A stretch of DNA of 64,000 bases from Proteles cristata cristata (GCA_017311185.1 JAESUZ010005180.1:40999-104998), one strand, 5' to 3'; counted from the stretch's first letter, positions 22,916 to 35,280 are shown. A program made the numbers and translations. Notes: generated by a model not told the origin, from the sequence alone.

Positions 22916-23381
22916 TATATCATCTTCTTTATGCATTCATTAGTGGATGGACATTTGGGCTCTCTCCATAGTTTGACTACTGTTAATAATGCTGCTGTAA
23001 ACTATGGGGTGCATGTGCCTCTTCGAATCTGTACTTTTATATCTTTTGGGCAAATACCTAATAGTGCAATTCCTGGGTCATAGGACTGTTCTATTTTTAA
23101 TTTTTTGAGTTACATTCCAAACTATTCACCAGATTGGCTTCACCAGTTTGCATTCTGACCAATGGTACAAGAGGGTTCTGCTTTCTCCACATTCTCACCA
23201 ATAGCTGTTGTTTCTTGAGTTATTAATTTTAGCCATTTTGACAGGTATGAGGTGATATCTCACCATGGATTTTATTTGCATTGCCCTGATGATGAGTAAT
23301 GTTGAGCATCTTTTCATGTGTCTGTTAGCCATTCAGATGTCTTCTTTGGAAAACTGTCTTCATGTCTTCTGCCCATTTCTT

Positions 23382-23589
23382 TTTTTTTTAATGTTTTATT
23401 TACTTCTGAGAGACAGCATGAGCAGGGGAGGGTCAGAGAGAGAGGGAGACGCAGAATTTGAAACAAGCTCCAGGCTCTGAGCTAGCTGTCAGCACAGAGC
23501 CCGACGCGTGGCTTAAACCCAGGAACTGTGAGATCATGACCTGAGCTGAAGTCGGATGCCCAACCGACTGAGCCACCCAGGTGCCTCAT
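23382..23589 (-). mobile_element. tRNA-derived SINE nested in old L1
   Basis: Reverse SINE: tail ttttttttaatgttttatttacttctgag at the left, head gagccacccaggtgcct at the right. The target word catttctt occurs on both sides. Confidence 0.95.
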
Positions 23590-23599
23590 TTCTTTCTTT

Positions 23600-24162
23600 T
23601 TTTTCAATATAGTTTATTGTCAATTTGGTTTCCATATAACACCCAGTGCTCATCCCAACAAGTGCCCTCCTCCATGCCTATCACCCATTTTCTCCTCTCC
23701 CCCACCCTCTATCAACCCTCAGTTTGTTCTCAGTATTTAAGAGTCTCTTATACGTTGCCTCCCTCTCTCTCCTTAACTATTTTTTCCTCTTCTTCACCCC
23801 TATGGTCCTCTGTAGTCTTTCTCTGCCTGACTAATTTCACTTAGCATAATACTCTCGAGTACCATACATGTTTCTACAAATAGCCAGATTTCATTCTTTC
23901 TTATTGTCATGTAGTATTACATTGTATAGATAAACCATATCTTCTTGGTCCATTTGTCAGCTGATGGACATTTAGGCTCTTTTCATGATTTGTCTATAGT
24001 TGAAAGTGCTGCTATGAACATTGGGGTACAAGTGCTCTTATGCATCAGCACTCCTGTATCTATTGGATACATTCCTAGCAGTGCTATTGCTGGGTAATAG
24101 GGGAGTTCTACTGTTAGTTTTTTGAGGAACCTTCACAAGTTTTCCAGAGTGGCTGCACCAGT
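23600..24162 (-). mobile_element. Young 5'-truncated L1 (3' end, about 560 bp)
   Basis: Reverse complement of the same 3'UTR and ORF2 end as L1 copy 2 (atagtttattgtcaatttggtttccatataacacccagtgctcatcc at the left edge). It shares its insertion site with the adjacent SINE. Confidence 0.92.
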
Positions 24163-24898
24163 TATCTGCTCATTTCTTAACTGGCTTATTTGTTTATGTG
24201 TTTTAAGTTTAATATGTTCTTTATATATTTTGGACACTAATCTTTTATCAGCTATGTTACCTGAAAATATGTTCTCCCATTCCATATGCTGTCTTTTAGT
24301 TTTTTTTTTTTCCTTCACTGTAAGAAGCTTTTTATCTTGATGAGTTCCCAATAGTTCACATTTGCTTTTGTTTCCCTTGCCCTCAGCGACATTTCTAGTA
24401 GGAATTGCTCTGGCTGAGGTCAAAAAGTCCAGTGTGAAAATTCTGTAGGATTTTGAAGGTGTGTTTCTTATATTAAGCTGTATTTTTTTCAATCTGATAT
24501 TATCTGTTATTAACATGAAGCATGTGGTTGAATATTGTTTAATGTTAAATATTTGTATTTAAGGAGAATTATTAGAATTTTTATTATTAAATATTTGATG
24601 AAAAAAAGATAAGAAAAACAAAAAGAGAGGATGGATGAGGAAGAGGAAAAATGAGAAAGGGCAGGAAAAAGGAGCAGTGGGAAGAAAAGAAGTTTTAAAA
24701 GTGGAGGAAGAGAGGAATGATAAGGAAAGCTCCAATGGTGAAGGATGGGAAAGACACCCTTAAGGACAGGGCAACAATAAATAATGAATTCTTCTCTTTG
24801 CTGCTGAGAAATCTAACATGAATTGGGTGGAAGTAACACATTACAAGCCCTAGCTTTTTATCAGCCAGTTTCCCTGCCTATTAAGATTCCAGTGTTGG

Positions 24899-25086
24899 GG
24901 GCGCCTGGTGGCTCAGTTGGTTAAGGGTCCAACTTCAGCTCAGGTTATGATCTCAAGGTTCCTGGGTTCGAGCCCTACGTCGGGTTCTGTGCTGACTGCC
25001 AGCTCAGAGCCTGGAGCCTGTTTCAGATTCTACATCTCCCTCTCTCTCTCTGACCCTCCCGTGCTCAAGCTGTCTCTCTCTCTCTT

Positions 25087-25129
<43 letters not shown>

Positions 25130-25160
25130 GAAATAAATAAAAATATTAAATATTTTTTTT
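24899..25160 (+). mobile_element. tRNA-derived SINE with long CT tract
   Basis: Head gggggcgcctggtggctcagttgg, B box gttcgagccc, about 75 bp of (CT)n (25052-25127) and tail agaaataaataaaaatatt. Confidence 0.95.
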
Positions 25161-26006
25161 TAAATTCCAGGATCATTAGTTAGTTATGTATATATGTATA
25201 ATATATATTGGTTTTATATATATATACCAATTCCCATTGCTACTCCTTCCTCTAGAATTCCTCTAGAATTTCAAAGCCAAATTCTTGTGCTGCCTTTTCC
25301 ATTAACTCAGTAATTTTGTGTTGTGTTTGGAGAGCTACTCCTAATGGTCTCTTTCAGTCTTCGCTGGAGATCAAGTCCCCAGGGAAAGAATGAAGGAGAC
25401 TTCAGATTCAAGAGGTCATCTAGGAGTAATAATCAAAGCTTGATGGTGAAAAGGCAAGACAGTAAGAAAAATATAAAGTCAAGATATTTAACCTAAGTAA
25501 ATCATCACCCTCTCCATCCAGGTCTCTGTCTTTTTCTATCATTAGTAAAGTAACTAAATAGAGATTATCTCAAAAGTGTTCTACCACTTCCTCCAATCCA
25601 TTACTCATGCATTCTTGATAAAGATAAAAGAATTTGAAAGGTCTGGAAAATACAAAGGTAAAAAGAGTTTGGGCCTTTGCTAATAATTAAGGAATCTTGA
25701 CCAAGAATAACCTTTCAAGTCTTTAATCAACCCATTCACTCTCTTTCCCCCCATATGACCAATTAGAATGTTTTTAAACCATCAGCAGCAACCCTTCTTG
25801 GGCCTCCTTTGGTGTGGTATAAAAATAATTCATTTATATTCATTTATCCAAAGTAGGAGTAAGCATGGGGAGACATATAGACTTGGCTGGGGAGGCTGGC
25901 TAATTTTGCAGGAAGGAGAGTAAACCTAGGGTTTGGTTTGGGGATCAAGGCTAGAGAGGAGGGTCTTTTGTCTTCCCCTTCCTCTTTTGCTTCTTCTCTG
26001 ACTTCT

Positions 26007-26070
26007 CTTCCTTCCTTCCTTCCTTCCTTCCTTCCTTCCTTCCTTCCTTCCGTCCTTCCTTCCTTCCTTC
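26007..26070 (+). repeat. (TTCC)n microsatellite
   Basis: About 15 ttcc units with one cgtcc interruption. Confidence 0.95.
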
Positions 26071-26559
26071 TTTCCTTTTTCCTTCATGGAAAGTCTTTCT
26101 CATTTAGAAGTTTCCCACCCTAGGCCTTACTACAAACATTTATGTCTGTTTTTTTTTCCATCTCCATAAACCATTGTTTCTAATTTACTAGAAACAACTC
26201 TCCTTAACCAAGAAATTATCCCAGGTAAATGAACAGAAATGAAGTCCCAAGAAGTCTGTGGAGACCACCTTTATGTCAAATGTTTTTCAAACCTAGTGCC
26301 AGAATGAAATTATTAAATTGTCAGGGAGATTTGTTTGGTTCAGGATATTTTTTCCAAATACAAATGTAGTTTCCAGAACTAAAATAAAGGTTTAGTGGAG
26401 ACTGTATGGAACTGACAGATTTTTCTGGCAAATGCTATTGCAACCTACTGCCTAAAAAAATAATACCGCTAGGAACTGAAAATAAAAAGTACTATTACAT
26501 TATAAAATGTCAGAGATAGATGGACTCTAAAGGAATATTCTAGTCAATTTTCTTTATGA

Positions 26560-26790
26560 TAGGGAAATTATGATAGGGATAGAGAAATTATGAAAGAAAG
26601 ATAGGGAAATTATGAAATGGGATAGAGAAAGAAGGGGAAAGGGAGGAGAATGAACAATGGGAGAGAGAGAGGGAGGGAGAGAAAGGAAAGGAATGGGAGA
26701 GGAAAAGGGGAAGATGGGAAAGGACAGAGAGGTAGGGAGGGAGGGAGGGTGGTGGGACAGAGAAAGGAAAGAAGAAAGAAATCCAGCCAC
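26560..26790 (+). repeat. Purine-rich (GGGA/GAAA) low-complexity tract
   Basis: Imperfect purine-only repetition such as gggagagagagagggagggagag. Not coding. Confidence 0.8.
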
Positions 26791-27327
26791 AGGGTGGGGG
26801 TTGGTTAGACCAAAATGAAATAGCAAATTAATGTATGACCTTGGGCTAAAAGTTTTATGTTCTTATTCCTGGGCTGAAACTGTTACAGCACACCGCACCC
26901 CTCTCCCACCAGAAGTTTGCACAAATCCTCACAGAATATTAGAGTTAAAAGCACTTTATATATAGGTACATCTCGTGGACCTCCCTCACAAAGCAAGGAA
27001 TTTATCTATAAAATTTCTACGTAACCATGGGAGTGCACAGCCAAGTCCACCCTCTACCTATATAAGAATTGCCCTGTTGCCATGCAGTATCCATATTTAT
27101 TTCCTGTTTTTCCAGAAAACAGCTTCCTAAGCTCTACTTTTTTCCTACAGCTAAGAAAAATATCCAAATAACCAGAACATAGAGTGCACATTGAGGAGAG
27201 AGAAGTCAAGAGTGTTTTGAAAACTTCCCATGAATTCTCAACTTTTTTTTCTCTTCACCTGCCTCCCTCACCCAGCACCATGCCCAACAGAGCCTCTCAG
27301 CCTAGGGCCAGATGTTAAGTCACTTAC

Positions 27328-27540
27328 CAGGGTTGTCAGGCTGCATGATGGCCATGACAAAGGTATGAGGAAAGAGCATGGCTGCACTTTTCCTCATACC
27401 CTGAAGCTGCACAGTGTTGCCCTGGAACATGACTCCATGCACGTCAGTCTCTGTGCCCAGGCCAAGCAGGTGCCAGGCCACTGTGTCACCCTTGCACATG
27501 TCCAGCCTGGGCAGGTTAGAGAACATAAACCCATTAATGG
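27328..27540 (-). CDS. HEPH: HEPH exon 11 (domain 4)
   Basis: 213 nt with acceptor tttttcag| and donor CCTG|GTAAGTG. It encodes AINGFMFSNLPRLDMCKGDT, then VAWHLLGLGTETDVHGVMFQG and AAMLFPHTFVMAIMQPDNPG. The DVHGVMFQG histidine corresponds to the first type-1 copper histidine of domain 4 and completes its site with CQEGSH in exon 12. It is the domain-4 counterpart of exon 5. Confidence 0.96.
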
Positions 27541-28193
27541 CTGAAAAACAAAAACGCAAGACAAAACAGGAAGATGAGAACAGATTCCTCAGGCACTGGC
27601 CAGCAGCATAGCATCAGTTCTGTACTATGGTTTCCCACAAATTTTTTGTTTTTTAGTTTCTATTACCCAATTTATTTAAATTATTACTAAATTAGTAGAC
27701 AGTGCTAAGCTAATAGAAAGAGAAGAAAACTTTTCAATCTTTTGTTTTCAAGTTTCACCAGATGTTTAGCAAAGATTAGCATAACTTCTTAGAACTTTGT
27801 AGGAAATGTAAGGTTTATTGTTACAGCTGTCCTTGAGTATAATTTGTAGGGAGGATTTTAAGTCTTTGGTCTCTAATTTTTTGATCTGAACAAGTCATTT
27901 GATAATGAACTTATGCATTGATCAGGGTATGGCAGCCTTTGGCCAACCTACTATGGAGGGCTAGCTAAAAAGTTAGAGACGTTCGGGCATAAGGATTCAC
28001 ACAATTTTAAATTTAAGGTTAATCCTCAACTCCTCTGCCTTTTTCGGTAAGCCACCTTAGTTCTACTTATAAAGATCTGCCTCTTTGAGATAAGGGCCCA
28101 ACTGTCTTTCTGAACTCACCCTCTGCCCCTCCTATACCACACTTCACATTCTTGCAAAACTGAAATTCTTTCTACTACCACAACTCTTCCCCC

Positions 28194-28262
<69 letters not shown>
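28194..28262 (+). repeat. Compound (CT)n(CA)n microsatellite
   Basis: ctctctctctctctctct...gtctcacacacacacacacaca. Uninterrupted dinucleotide halves. Confidence 0.96.
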
Positions 28263-28264
<2 letters not shown>

Positions 28265-28639
28265 GATACCAGCCTCTACTATTCCCACTCTTTTGAAACT
28301 ATCCTCCATTGGCCTCTGTGGCATCACACTTTCCTGGTTTTCTTACAACCTTTCTGATTATTCCTCTTTCATCTTGTTCTTGTACTTCACCCTCCATAAA
28401 GTTTTGGGGTTCCCTCAAGTTTCCATATTCATATTTCAATCTGCCTTTTTTCCATCACTTCACTGTTACTGCCCAGTATCTGGATCTCATCATTTCTGGC
28501 CTGAACTCCCTCAAAAGCCCTATCCCTGGTGCCTTTGCCTTTAGTATATCCTCCTACCTATCTCACACAGAGCCACACACTATTCTTGTGAGCTTTATTT
28601 GTCTTTGTATCCCCAAGGCCTTAAACATGCTAGGTGCTT

Positions 28640-28970
28640 ACAAAACATATGTTGATTTTTCACACACTATTCCCTCTATCTGGAATAACATTTTTCTCTG
28701 GTTTCTCTACAACAAACTGCTACTCATCCATTATGCCTCAGCTCAAATGTCACCTCCCCTGTGAAGCAGAGCTATTTCTCTCTCCCCCATCTTCTTCTCT
28801 CTCACTTCCATGAAATTTTCCCCTTACAAAATTCTTCCATATCACTTTTCACAGAGTCCAATGATTTATTTACAAGTGTATCTCCCACACTAGATTGACC
28901 TAGAAGGAAGCACATTTTTTTTTTCTGTATTGGTGTGACTGCCCAAGGGCCTGACACGCCGTCTGGTACT
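28640..28970 (+). mobile_element. L2 (LINE-2) relic
   Basis: cactattccctctatctggaataacatttttc and tatgcctcagctcaaatgtcacctcccctgtgaagc are the familiar L2 ORF end and 3'UTR order, strongly diverged. Confidence 0.6.
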
Positions 28971-30310
28971 ACTCACACTCTCCATAAATTCAAACTGAAA
29001 TTAACTTGGTTCACAAGACTGGTTTACTTTTTCCAGCTGATATAACTGACTGGTGATGAGAACCAAGAAATACAGTCAAAAGACAACACACTCATTCATG
29101 ACTCCCTCCCTTACTTTAAACTCCTCTTGAAAATACTGAGAGGCCTGCTTAAAGTTGACCCCTTTTCAATGTCCTCACATCCACTGGAACCACCTTTAGT
29201 GAGTAACCTTACTTGGTAATTCCTCAAAATGCTGATGAGAACGTTGCTAATCTCTTGATTCTGCTTCCCTTGCCTGTAATGTATAATTGAACACCTATTT
29301 AGTTTTTGAAACCAGATCAAGAACTCCATTCTCCCAAGAATCCTTTATTTTGAATTGTTCTTCATTAACTTTCTCCTATGAATTACATGTCACTTGGAAG
29401 CTGTTTCACATAATTTAGTACTTAATTATACTTGGTCTTGGATTGTTCTATAATTATTTCATGTGTGTATGTGTGTTATTAGTCTTATTTCATCGCAAAA
29501 TGCTGGGAGTTCTTTGCAAACTGGTACGTGTCTTACCATTTACTCACTCTCCCATCTACATACCTACTCATTAATTCGATAGTTCATTTGCTCAATAATA
29601 ATTTACTTTGTATTAGAAAATGTAGACTATACAGAGCAACAAACAATACCCACCTTTCAGGAAACTACACTCTAGCAGAAGTCAAAAGGCATGTAACAAA
29701 TAACTATATAGAACATGCTATTAAAATAGTCTGATAAAAATCAATAATGGTTCAGAAGAGGGTGTCCTGGGATTGGGTGATAAAAAATGGTTACATGGAT
29801 GAAGAAGCTTTTGAGTAAGACCTTACAAAATGGAAAGAATTTCCACCAGCTAAACGCAAAAATATAAGAAAAGGTACTTAAACTGGAGGGCAAAGCACTG
29901 TAAAAGCATGAAGTCAGAAAAATACAAGTTATGTATATAAAGAGAAAAATAGCCCCATTTGGCCGGAGTATAGAGTTGGGAGATAAGGGTAGTGGTCAAT
30001 AATTGAGATGATAAGACTGGAAAGGTATCATCCCAGCTCACTCTCTTCACTCTCTACTGGATACCTTGTTTGCAATTTTCATTTCATAGCACCTTTTTTC
30101 CAATGTCTCCCATACTGTGTAACACAAGATAGAGTCCAAGAAGGTGCAAATTGTAAGACATGTTGTCTTAGAATTCTTCAAGCTAGCTCGTCTTTTGGGT
30201 AGAGCTGACCATGGGTGCATTGCTTTCACAGATGGGACATGATTAAGGCTACTTTAGGTTTTTACTTATAGCCTCACAATTGTATCTCAGGGCAAAAGCA
30301 ATCCCCATAC

Positions 30311-30461
30311 CATGCATCCGATTGGAGTCTTGGAAGCCTTTGACATCCTCTGAGAGCAGTTGGGGATCCAACATTGCAGTTGCTTGATTGGCATTGCTAT
30401 ACCAGCTCTTGTTTTCATCCAACACAGTAAAAAGGAGAAAAAATTCCTTATCGACCCCTTT
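30311..30461 (-). CDS. HEPH: HEPH exon 10 (start of domain 4)
   Basis: 151 nt with acceptor gatctacag| and donor GCATG|GTATGGGG. It starts on a codon boundary: KGVDKEFFLLFTVLDENKSW, then YSNANQATAMLDPQLL and FQDSNRMHG. It is equivalent to exon 4 of domain 2, which shares FLLFSVVDEN..SW and FQESNRMHG. The donor gtatgg is weaker than its neighbours. Confidence 0.95.
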
Positions 30462-30644
30462 CTGTAGATCCATGGAAGAGAGCATAGGAAAAAAAAGACA
30501 ATAGTTTCAGCAGTTGTGGGTTGTGCAACTCCAGATCTAAAAAGCCTGGATTCTTTCCTATTTATTTTTCCAGATACAGAGCCAAGCCCATACCACCTAC
30601 CTAGGGCTGTAGTTGTCATTACACAGTTTTCCTCTGGCAATTTC

Positions 30645-30858
30645 AATTTTTTTAATGTTTATTTATTTTTGAAAGAGAAAGAGACAAATTGCAAGGAGTA
30701 AGGGGCACAAAGAGAGGGAGACATAGTATCTGAAGCGAGGTCCAGGCTCCAAGCTGTCAGCGCAGAGCTCAATGCAGGGCTCAAATCCACAAACTGTGAG
30801 ATCATTACCTGACCCAAAGTTGGATGTTCAGCCAACTAAGCCACCCAGGCTCCCCTCC
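30645..30858 (-). mobile_element. tRNA-derived SINE, moderately diverged
   Basis: Reverse SINE with head taagccacccaggctcccc at its right end and tail tttaatgtttatttatttttgaaagag at the left. Confidence 0.9.
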
Positions 30859-31112
30859 TCTGATAATTTCAAACTGAAGGTGGGTGAAAGAGATCAGAAA
30901 AAATTGACAAAACTGTAGGGGAGGATTATATTAAAGTGGACAGGGAAGAAGTGCAAGATGGGGATTATGAAGAAATAAAAAATGTGATGGAAGAGAGCCT
31001 GGAGTCACCTGGGGAAAGTTTTGGGGCAAGGTGGGTTGCTGGGAGATCAAGAGAGGACTCTGATCAGAGGGGATTAGAAAATAAGAAGTTATATAATTGT
31101 TATTAATGTGCT

Positions 31113-31152
31113 GTCATCATCATCATCATCATCATCACTATTATTATTACAT
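31113..31152 (+). repeat. (CAT)n/(TTA)n trinucleotide run
   Basis: tcatcatcatcatcatcatcatcactattattatta. Confidence 0.9.
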
Positions 31153-31345
31153 CTAACATTTACTTAGGGCTTATTATGTGCCAGACACTGCTGTAAAGCC
31201 CTTCACATTGATTATTTTAATTAATCTTCACAAAAATCCAAGATACTTGCTTTTGTTGTTAACCTTTACCACAGATGAAGAAGCTGAGGCAAAGGGAGGT
31301 TAAACAACTTGCCCAAGGTTATACAGTTAGAAATGGTGAAATGGA
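31153..31345 (-). mobile_element. MIR
   Basis: catttacttagggcttattatgtgccagacactg...gaagctgaggcaaagggaggttaaacaacttgcccaaggttatacag is the MIR core in reverse, well preserved. Confidence 0.85.
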
Positions 31346-31421
31346 CATGAAGGAGCACAAACAAATATTAAAAGAGATTTAGGAATTAGGATCACAGTGG
31401 ACAATGACATGCATAATAATG

Positions 31422-32890
31422 AAATTGGACAATGATCTTACATCATACACAACAATAAATTCAAAATGGATAAAAGACCTGAATGTGAGATGGGAAACCA
31501 TGAAAAATCCTACAGAAGAAAACAGAGAGCAACCTCTTTGACCTCAGCCACAGCAATTTTTTACTAGACAAATCTCCAGATGCAAAGGAAATAAAAGCAA
31601 AAATGAATTATTGGGACCTCATCAAGATAAAAGTCTTCTGCACACTGAAGGGAACAATGAACAAAACTAAAAGGCAACCAACAGAATGGGAGACCGTTTT
31701 GCAAATGACATATCTGAAAAAGGGTTAGTATCAAAAATCCATAAAGAACTTATCAAACTCAATACCCAATAAACAAATAATCCAGTGAAGAAATGGGCAG
31801 AGACAGGAATAGACACTTTTCCAAAGAAGACATCCAGATGGCTAACAGACACAGGAACAGATGCTCAACATCACTCATCATTGGGGACATACACATCAAA
31901 ATCACAAATAGATACCATCTCACACCTGTCAGAGTGGCTAAAATTAACAACTCAGGAAACAGCAGATGTTGGTGAGGATGGGGAGAAAGGGGAACTCTTT
32001 TGCACTGTTGGTGGGAATGCAAAGTGGTGCAGCCACTCTGGAAAACAGTATGGAGGGTCCTCAAAAAATTAAAACTAGAACTACCTTATAACCCAGCTAT
32101 TGCACTATTATGTATTTATCTAGAAGATATAAAAGTGCTAATTTGAAGGGGCATATGCACCCCAATGTTTATAACAGTGCTATCAACAATAGCCAAATTA
32201 TGGAAAGAGCCCAAATGTCCATCAATTGATATGAATAGATAAAGAAGATGTGGTAATGGAATATTACTTGGTGATAAAGAAGAATGAAATCTTGCCATTT
32301 GCAGTAATGTGGATGGAACTAGAATGTAATACTAAGCAAAATAAGTCAGACAGAGAAAGACAAATATCATATGATTTTCCTCATATGTAGAATTTAAGAA
32401 ATACAACAGATGAACATAGGGGAAGGGAAGGAAAAATAAGATAAAAACAGTGAGGTAGGCAAACTGTAAGACACTCTTAAATAGAGAGGGAAAAAACTGA
32501 GGATTGCTGGAGGGGAAGTGGGTGGAAGGATAGGTTAAGTGGGTAATGGGTTAAATTAAGAAAGACACTTGAGAATAGCACTTGGTATCATATTTAGAGT
32601 TGAATCAATGGGGGCACCTCGGTGGTTCAGTAAGTTAAGCGTCCGACTTCGGTTCAGGTCATGATCTCGTGGTCCATGAGTTTGAGCCTCGCATCAGGCT
32701 CTGTGCTGATAGCTTAGAGCCTGGAGCCTGTTTCAGATTCTGTGTCTCCCTGCCTCTGTCCTTCTCCTGCTCATGCTCTGTCTCTCAAAAATAAATAAAT
32801 GTTAAAAAATACTCTTAGTGTTGAATCACTGGGCTCTATTCCTGAATCCATGACAACAACTCTATGTAAACTAACTTTAATTTCCATTTT
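31422..32890 (+). mobile_element. 5'-truncated L1 with a conversion-like tract
   Basis: ORF2 C-terminal domain to 3' end. The translation is broken throughout. Positions 31591-32106 are nearly identical to 34616-35131 (two mismatches seen), while flanking L1 sequence on both sides differs much more. A SINE (32609-32810) splits the 3'UTR, with the duplication gttgaatca on each side. Confidence 0.9.
32609..32810 (+). mobile_element. tRNA-derived SINE nested in L1 3'UTR
   Basis: Head gggggcacctcggtggttcagtaag, tail aaaaataaataaatgttaaaaaat. Flanked by agagttgaatca and agtgttgaatca. Confidence 0.94.
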
Positions 32891-33198
32891 AAAAATGAGA
32901 AAGATATTTAAAAATATTAAGATCCAGGTTTAAGGGAAACTGAGGCTTAAAAATGAGGAGGTGATGAGAGGATAAAAAATAGAAAGAAATAGAGACTAAG
33001 AAAAAAAGATGTTTGTGAATGAAAAAATAGCATGCAAAATAGCATGAGATCACCAAGTATTCATTTCTGATTTAATAGCTTGGTTATTTTTTTTTCCATT
33101 CCCTTATCTCAGAACACATTTCCATTTTTATTTCCAATTTAGCAACACAGCCTTATCTTCTTCCCAGCAGGATTTCCAGCCATAAACCTTGGCAATAC

Positions 33199-33410
33199 CT
33201 GTTTTCCATCTGACCCCAAGGCACCAGCCTTGCACACCAATAGGGGCCCCACCAGACCAGAATTCGTATCTCTTATGGGATCTGCAGCAGAGAAGTACAT
33301 CCAGGTGAGACAGGCAGGATCCTGAGCAGCAGGGCCAGCATGGGAGGGGACTGTCCAGCGATATGTTACTTTCTCAAAGGGCTTAGCCACCAAGCCGAGG
33401 TTGGATGAGC
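33199..33410 (-). CDS. HEPH: HEPH exon 9 (end of domain 3)
   Basis: 212 nt with acceptor ccctgcag| and donor AACAG|GTATTG, entering in phase 1 and ending on a codon boundary. It encodes GSSNLGLVAKPFEKVTYRW, then TVPSHAGPAAQDPACLTWMY, FSAADPIRDTNSGLVGPLLV and CKAGALGSDGKQ. It is the domain-3 counterpart of exon 3, but the YHSH copper motif of exon 3 is replaced by YFSA, as known for this non-cluster domain. Its length is not a multiple of three, so loss of this exon would shift the frame. Confidence 0.96.
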
Positions 33411-33698
33411 CTGCAGGGGGAAAAAATGACTAATTATCATACGTGCTACAATGAGAATCAACAGCTCCAAAGTGTGGTAAATATTATAAACTGTAAGTTA
33501 TTTTTGAGCAGCAGAAATATGCAATACAGAATATTAAAAAACTAACCAATGTTAGTTTCTGGTTCTGCCAATAGTTGTTATACAAACTGGGGAAATTTAA
33601 ACTTTGCCAAGTTTCAGTTTTCTAAACTCATAAGACTGAAGGATTAATAGGGCCTTTAAAACTTATTTGGCCTCTCTGGTTAGGTTTATTCCTAGGTA

Positions 33699-33700
<2 letters not shown>

Positions 33701-33748
<48 letters not shown>

Positions 33749-33749
33749 C
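33701..33749 (+). repeat. (TG)n microsatellite ending in (CG)n
   Basis: About 20 tg units then tgcgcgcgca, inside the inverted L1 part. The TG/CG alternation is a Z-DNA-prone pattern. Confidence 0.96.
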
Positions 33750-35280
33750 AGTTGTAAATGGGATCGATTCCTTTATTTCTCTTTCCACTGTTTCATTATT
33801 GGTGTATACAAATGCAACCAGTTTATGTAGGTTGATTTTACATCCTGTGTCACTGCTGAATTCACATATCAGTTCTAACAATTTTTTGGTGGAGTCTTTT
33901 GAGTTTTCCATGTAAAGCATCATGTCATCTATGAAGAATGAACATTTGATTTCTGTATGCTGAAAACTATAGAAAGCTTATGAATGAAATTGAAGAAGAC
34001 ACAAACAAATGGAAAAACATTTCATGCTCATGGATTGGAAGAAAAAATATTGTTAGAATGTTGATACTACCCAAGGCAATCTACACATTCAATACAATTC
34101 CTATCAAAATAACATCAGCATTCTTCACAGAGCTAGGGCAAACAGTCTTAAAATTTGTATTGAACCAGAAAAGATCCAAATACCCAAAGTAATGTTAAAA
34201 AAGACAATCACAACTAGAGGCATAACAATTCCAGACTTCAAGCTGTATTATAAGGCTGTAAGAATCAAGACAGTATGGTACTGGCACAAAAACAGACATG
34301 TAGATCAATTTGAACAGAACAGAGAACCCAGAAATGGACTAAAAAACTCTATGGCCAACTAATCTGTGATAAAGCAGAAAAAAGTATCCAATGGCAAAAA
34401 AGACAGTGTCTTCAGCAAATGGTGTTGACAAAACTGGACAGCAACATGCAGATGAATGAACCTGAACCAGTTTCTTACACCATGCACAAAAATAAATTCA
34501 AAATGGATAAAAGACCTAAATATGACACAGGAAATGATCAAAATTCACAAGTAGCAACCTCTCCGACCTTGGCAATGGGAAATTCTTCATAGACATGTCT
34601 CCAGAGGTAAGGGAAATAAAAGCAAAAATGAATTATTGGGACCTCATCAAGATAAAAGTCTTCTGCACACTGAAGGGAACAATGAACAAAACTAAAAGGC
34701 AATCAACAGAATGGGAGACCGTTTTGCAAATGACATATCTGAAAAAGGGTTAGTATCAAAAATCCATAAAGAACTTATCAAACTCAATACCCAATAAACA
34801 AATAATCCAGTGAAGAAATGGGCAGAGACAGGAATAGACACTTTTCCAAAGAAGACATCCAGATGGCTAACAGACACAGGAACAGATGCTCAACATCACT
34901 CATCATTGGGGACATACACATCAAAATCACAAATAGATACCATCTCACACCTGTCAGAGTGGCTAAAATTAACAACTCAGGAAACAGCAGATGTTGGTGA
35001 GGATGGGGAGAAAGGGGAACTCTTTTGCACTGTTGGTGGGAATGCAAAGTGGTGCAGCCACTCTGGAAAACAGTGTGGAGGGTCCTCAAAAAATTAAAAC
35101 TAGAACTACCTTATAACCCAGCTATTGCACTTCTAGGTATTTATTCAAAGGATACAAAAATATTAATTTGAAGGGGCACATGCACCCCAATGTTTATAGT
35201 AGCACTATCAATAATATGAATTAATGTAAAGAGCCCAAATGTCCATTGACTGATAAATGTATAAAGAAGATATTACATGG

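Larger units (their letters stand above)
22922..24440 (-). mobile_element. Old L1 (minus strand), split by a SINE and a younger L1
   Basis: L1 ORF2 C-terminal sequence in reverse occupies 22922-23381, stops at the word ctgcccatttctt, and resumes at 24163 with ctgctcatttctta (minus-strand translation KMSKQISQLRNEQI). Between them sit a SINE (23382-23589) and a younger truncated L1 (23600-24162). Confidence 0.8.
16493..27327 (-). other. HEPH: HEPH intron 11
   Basis: 10.8 kb, the largest complete intron here. Holds SINEs, several L1 segments in both orientations, an L2 relic and microsatellites. Stretches 19040-19690, 20340-21640, 24440-24898 and 25166-25990 hold only unique AT-rich sequence that I cannot assign. 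Confidence 0.7.
27541..30310 (-). other. HEPH: HEPH intron 10
   Basis: 2.8 kb. Contains one compound microsatellite and L2-like relics at 28640-28970. The remaining sequence is unique and AT-rich, with no SINE or L1. Confidence 0.7.
30462..33198 (-). other. HEPH: HEPH intron 9
   Basis: 2.7 kb with two SINEs, a trinucleotide repeat, a MIR and a truncated L1, listed separately. Confidence 0.7.
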
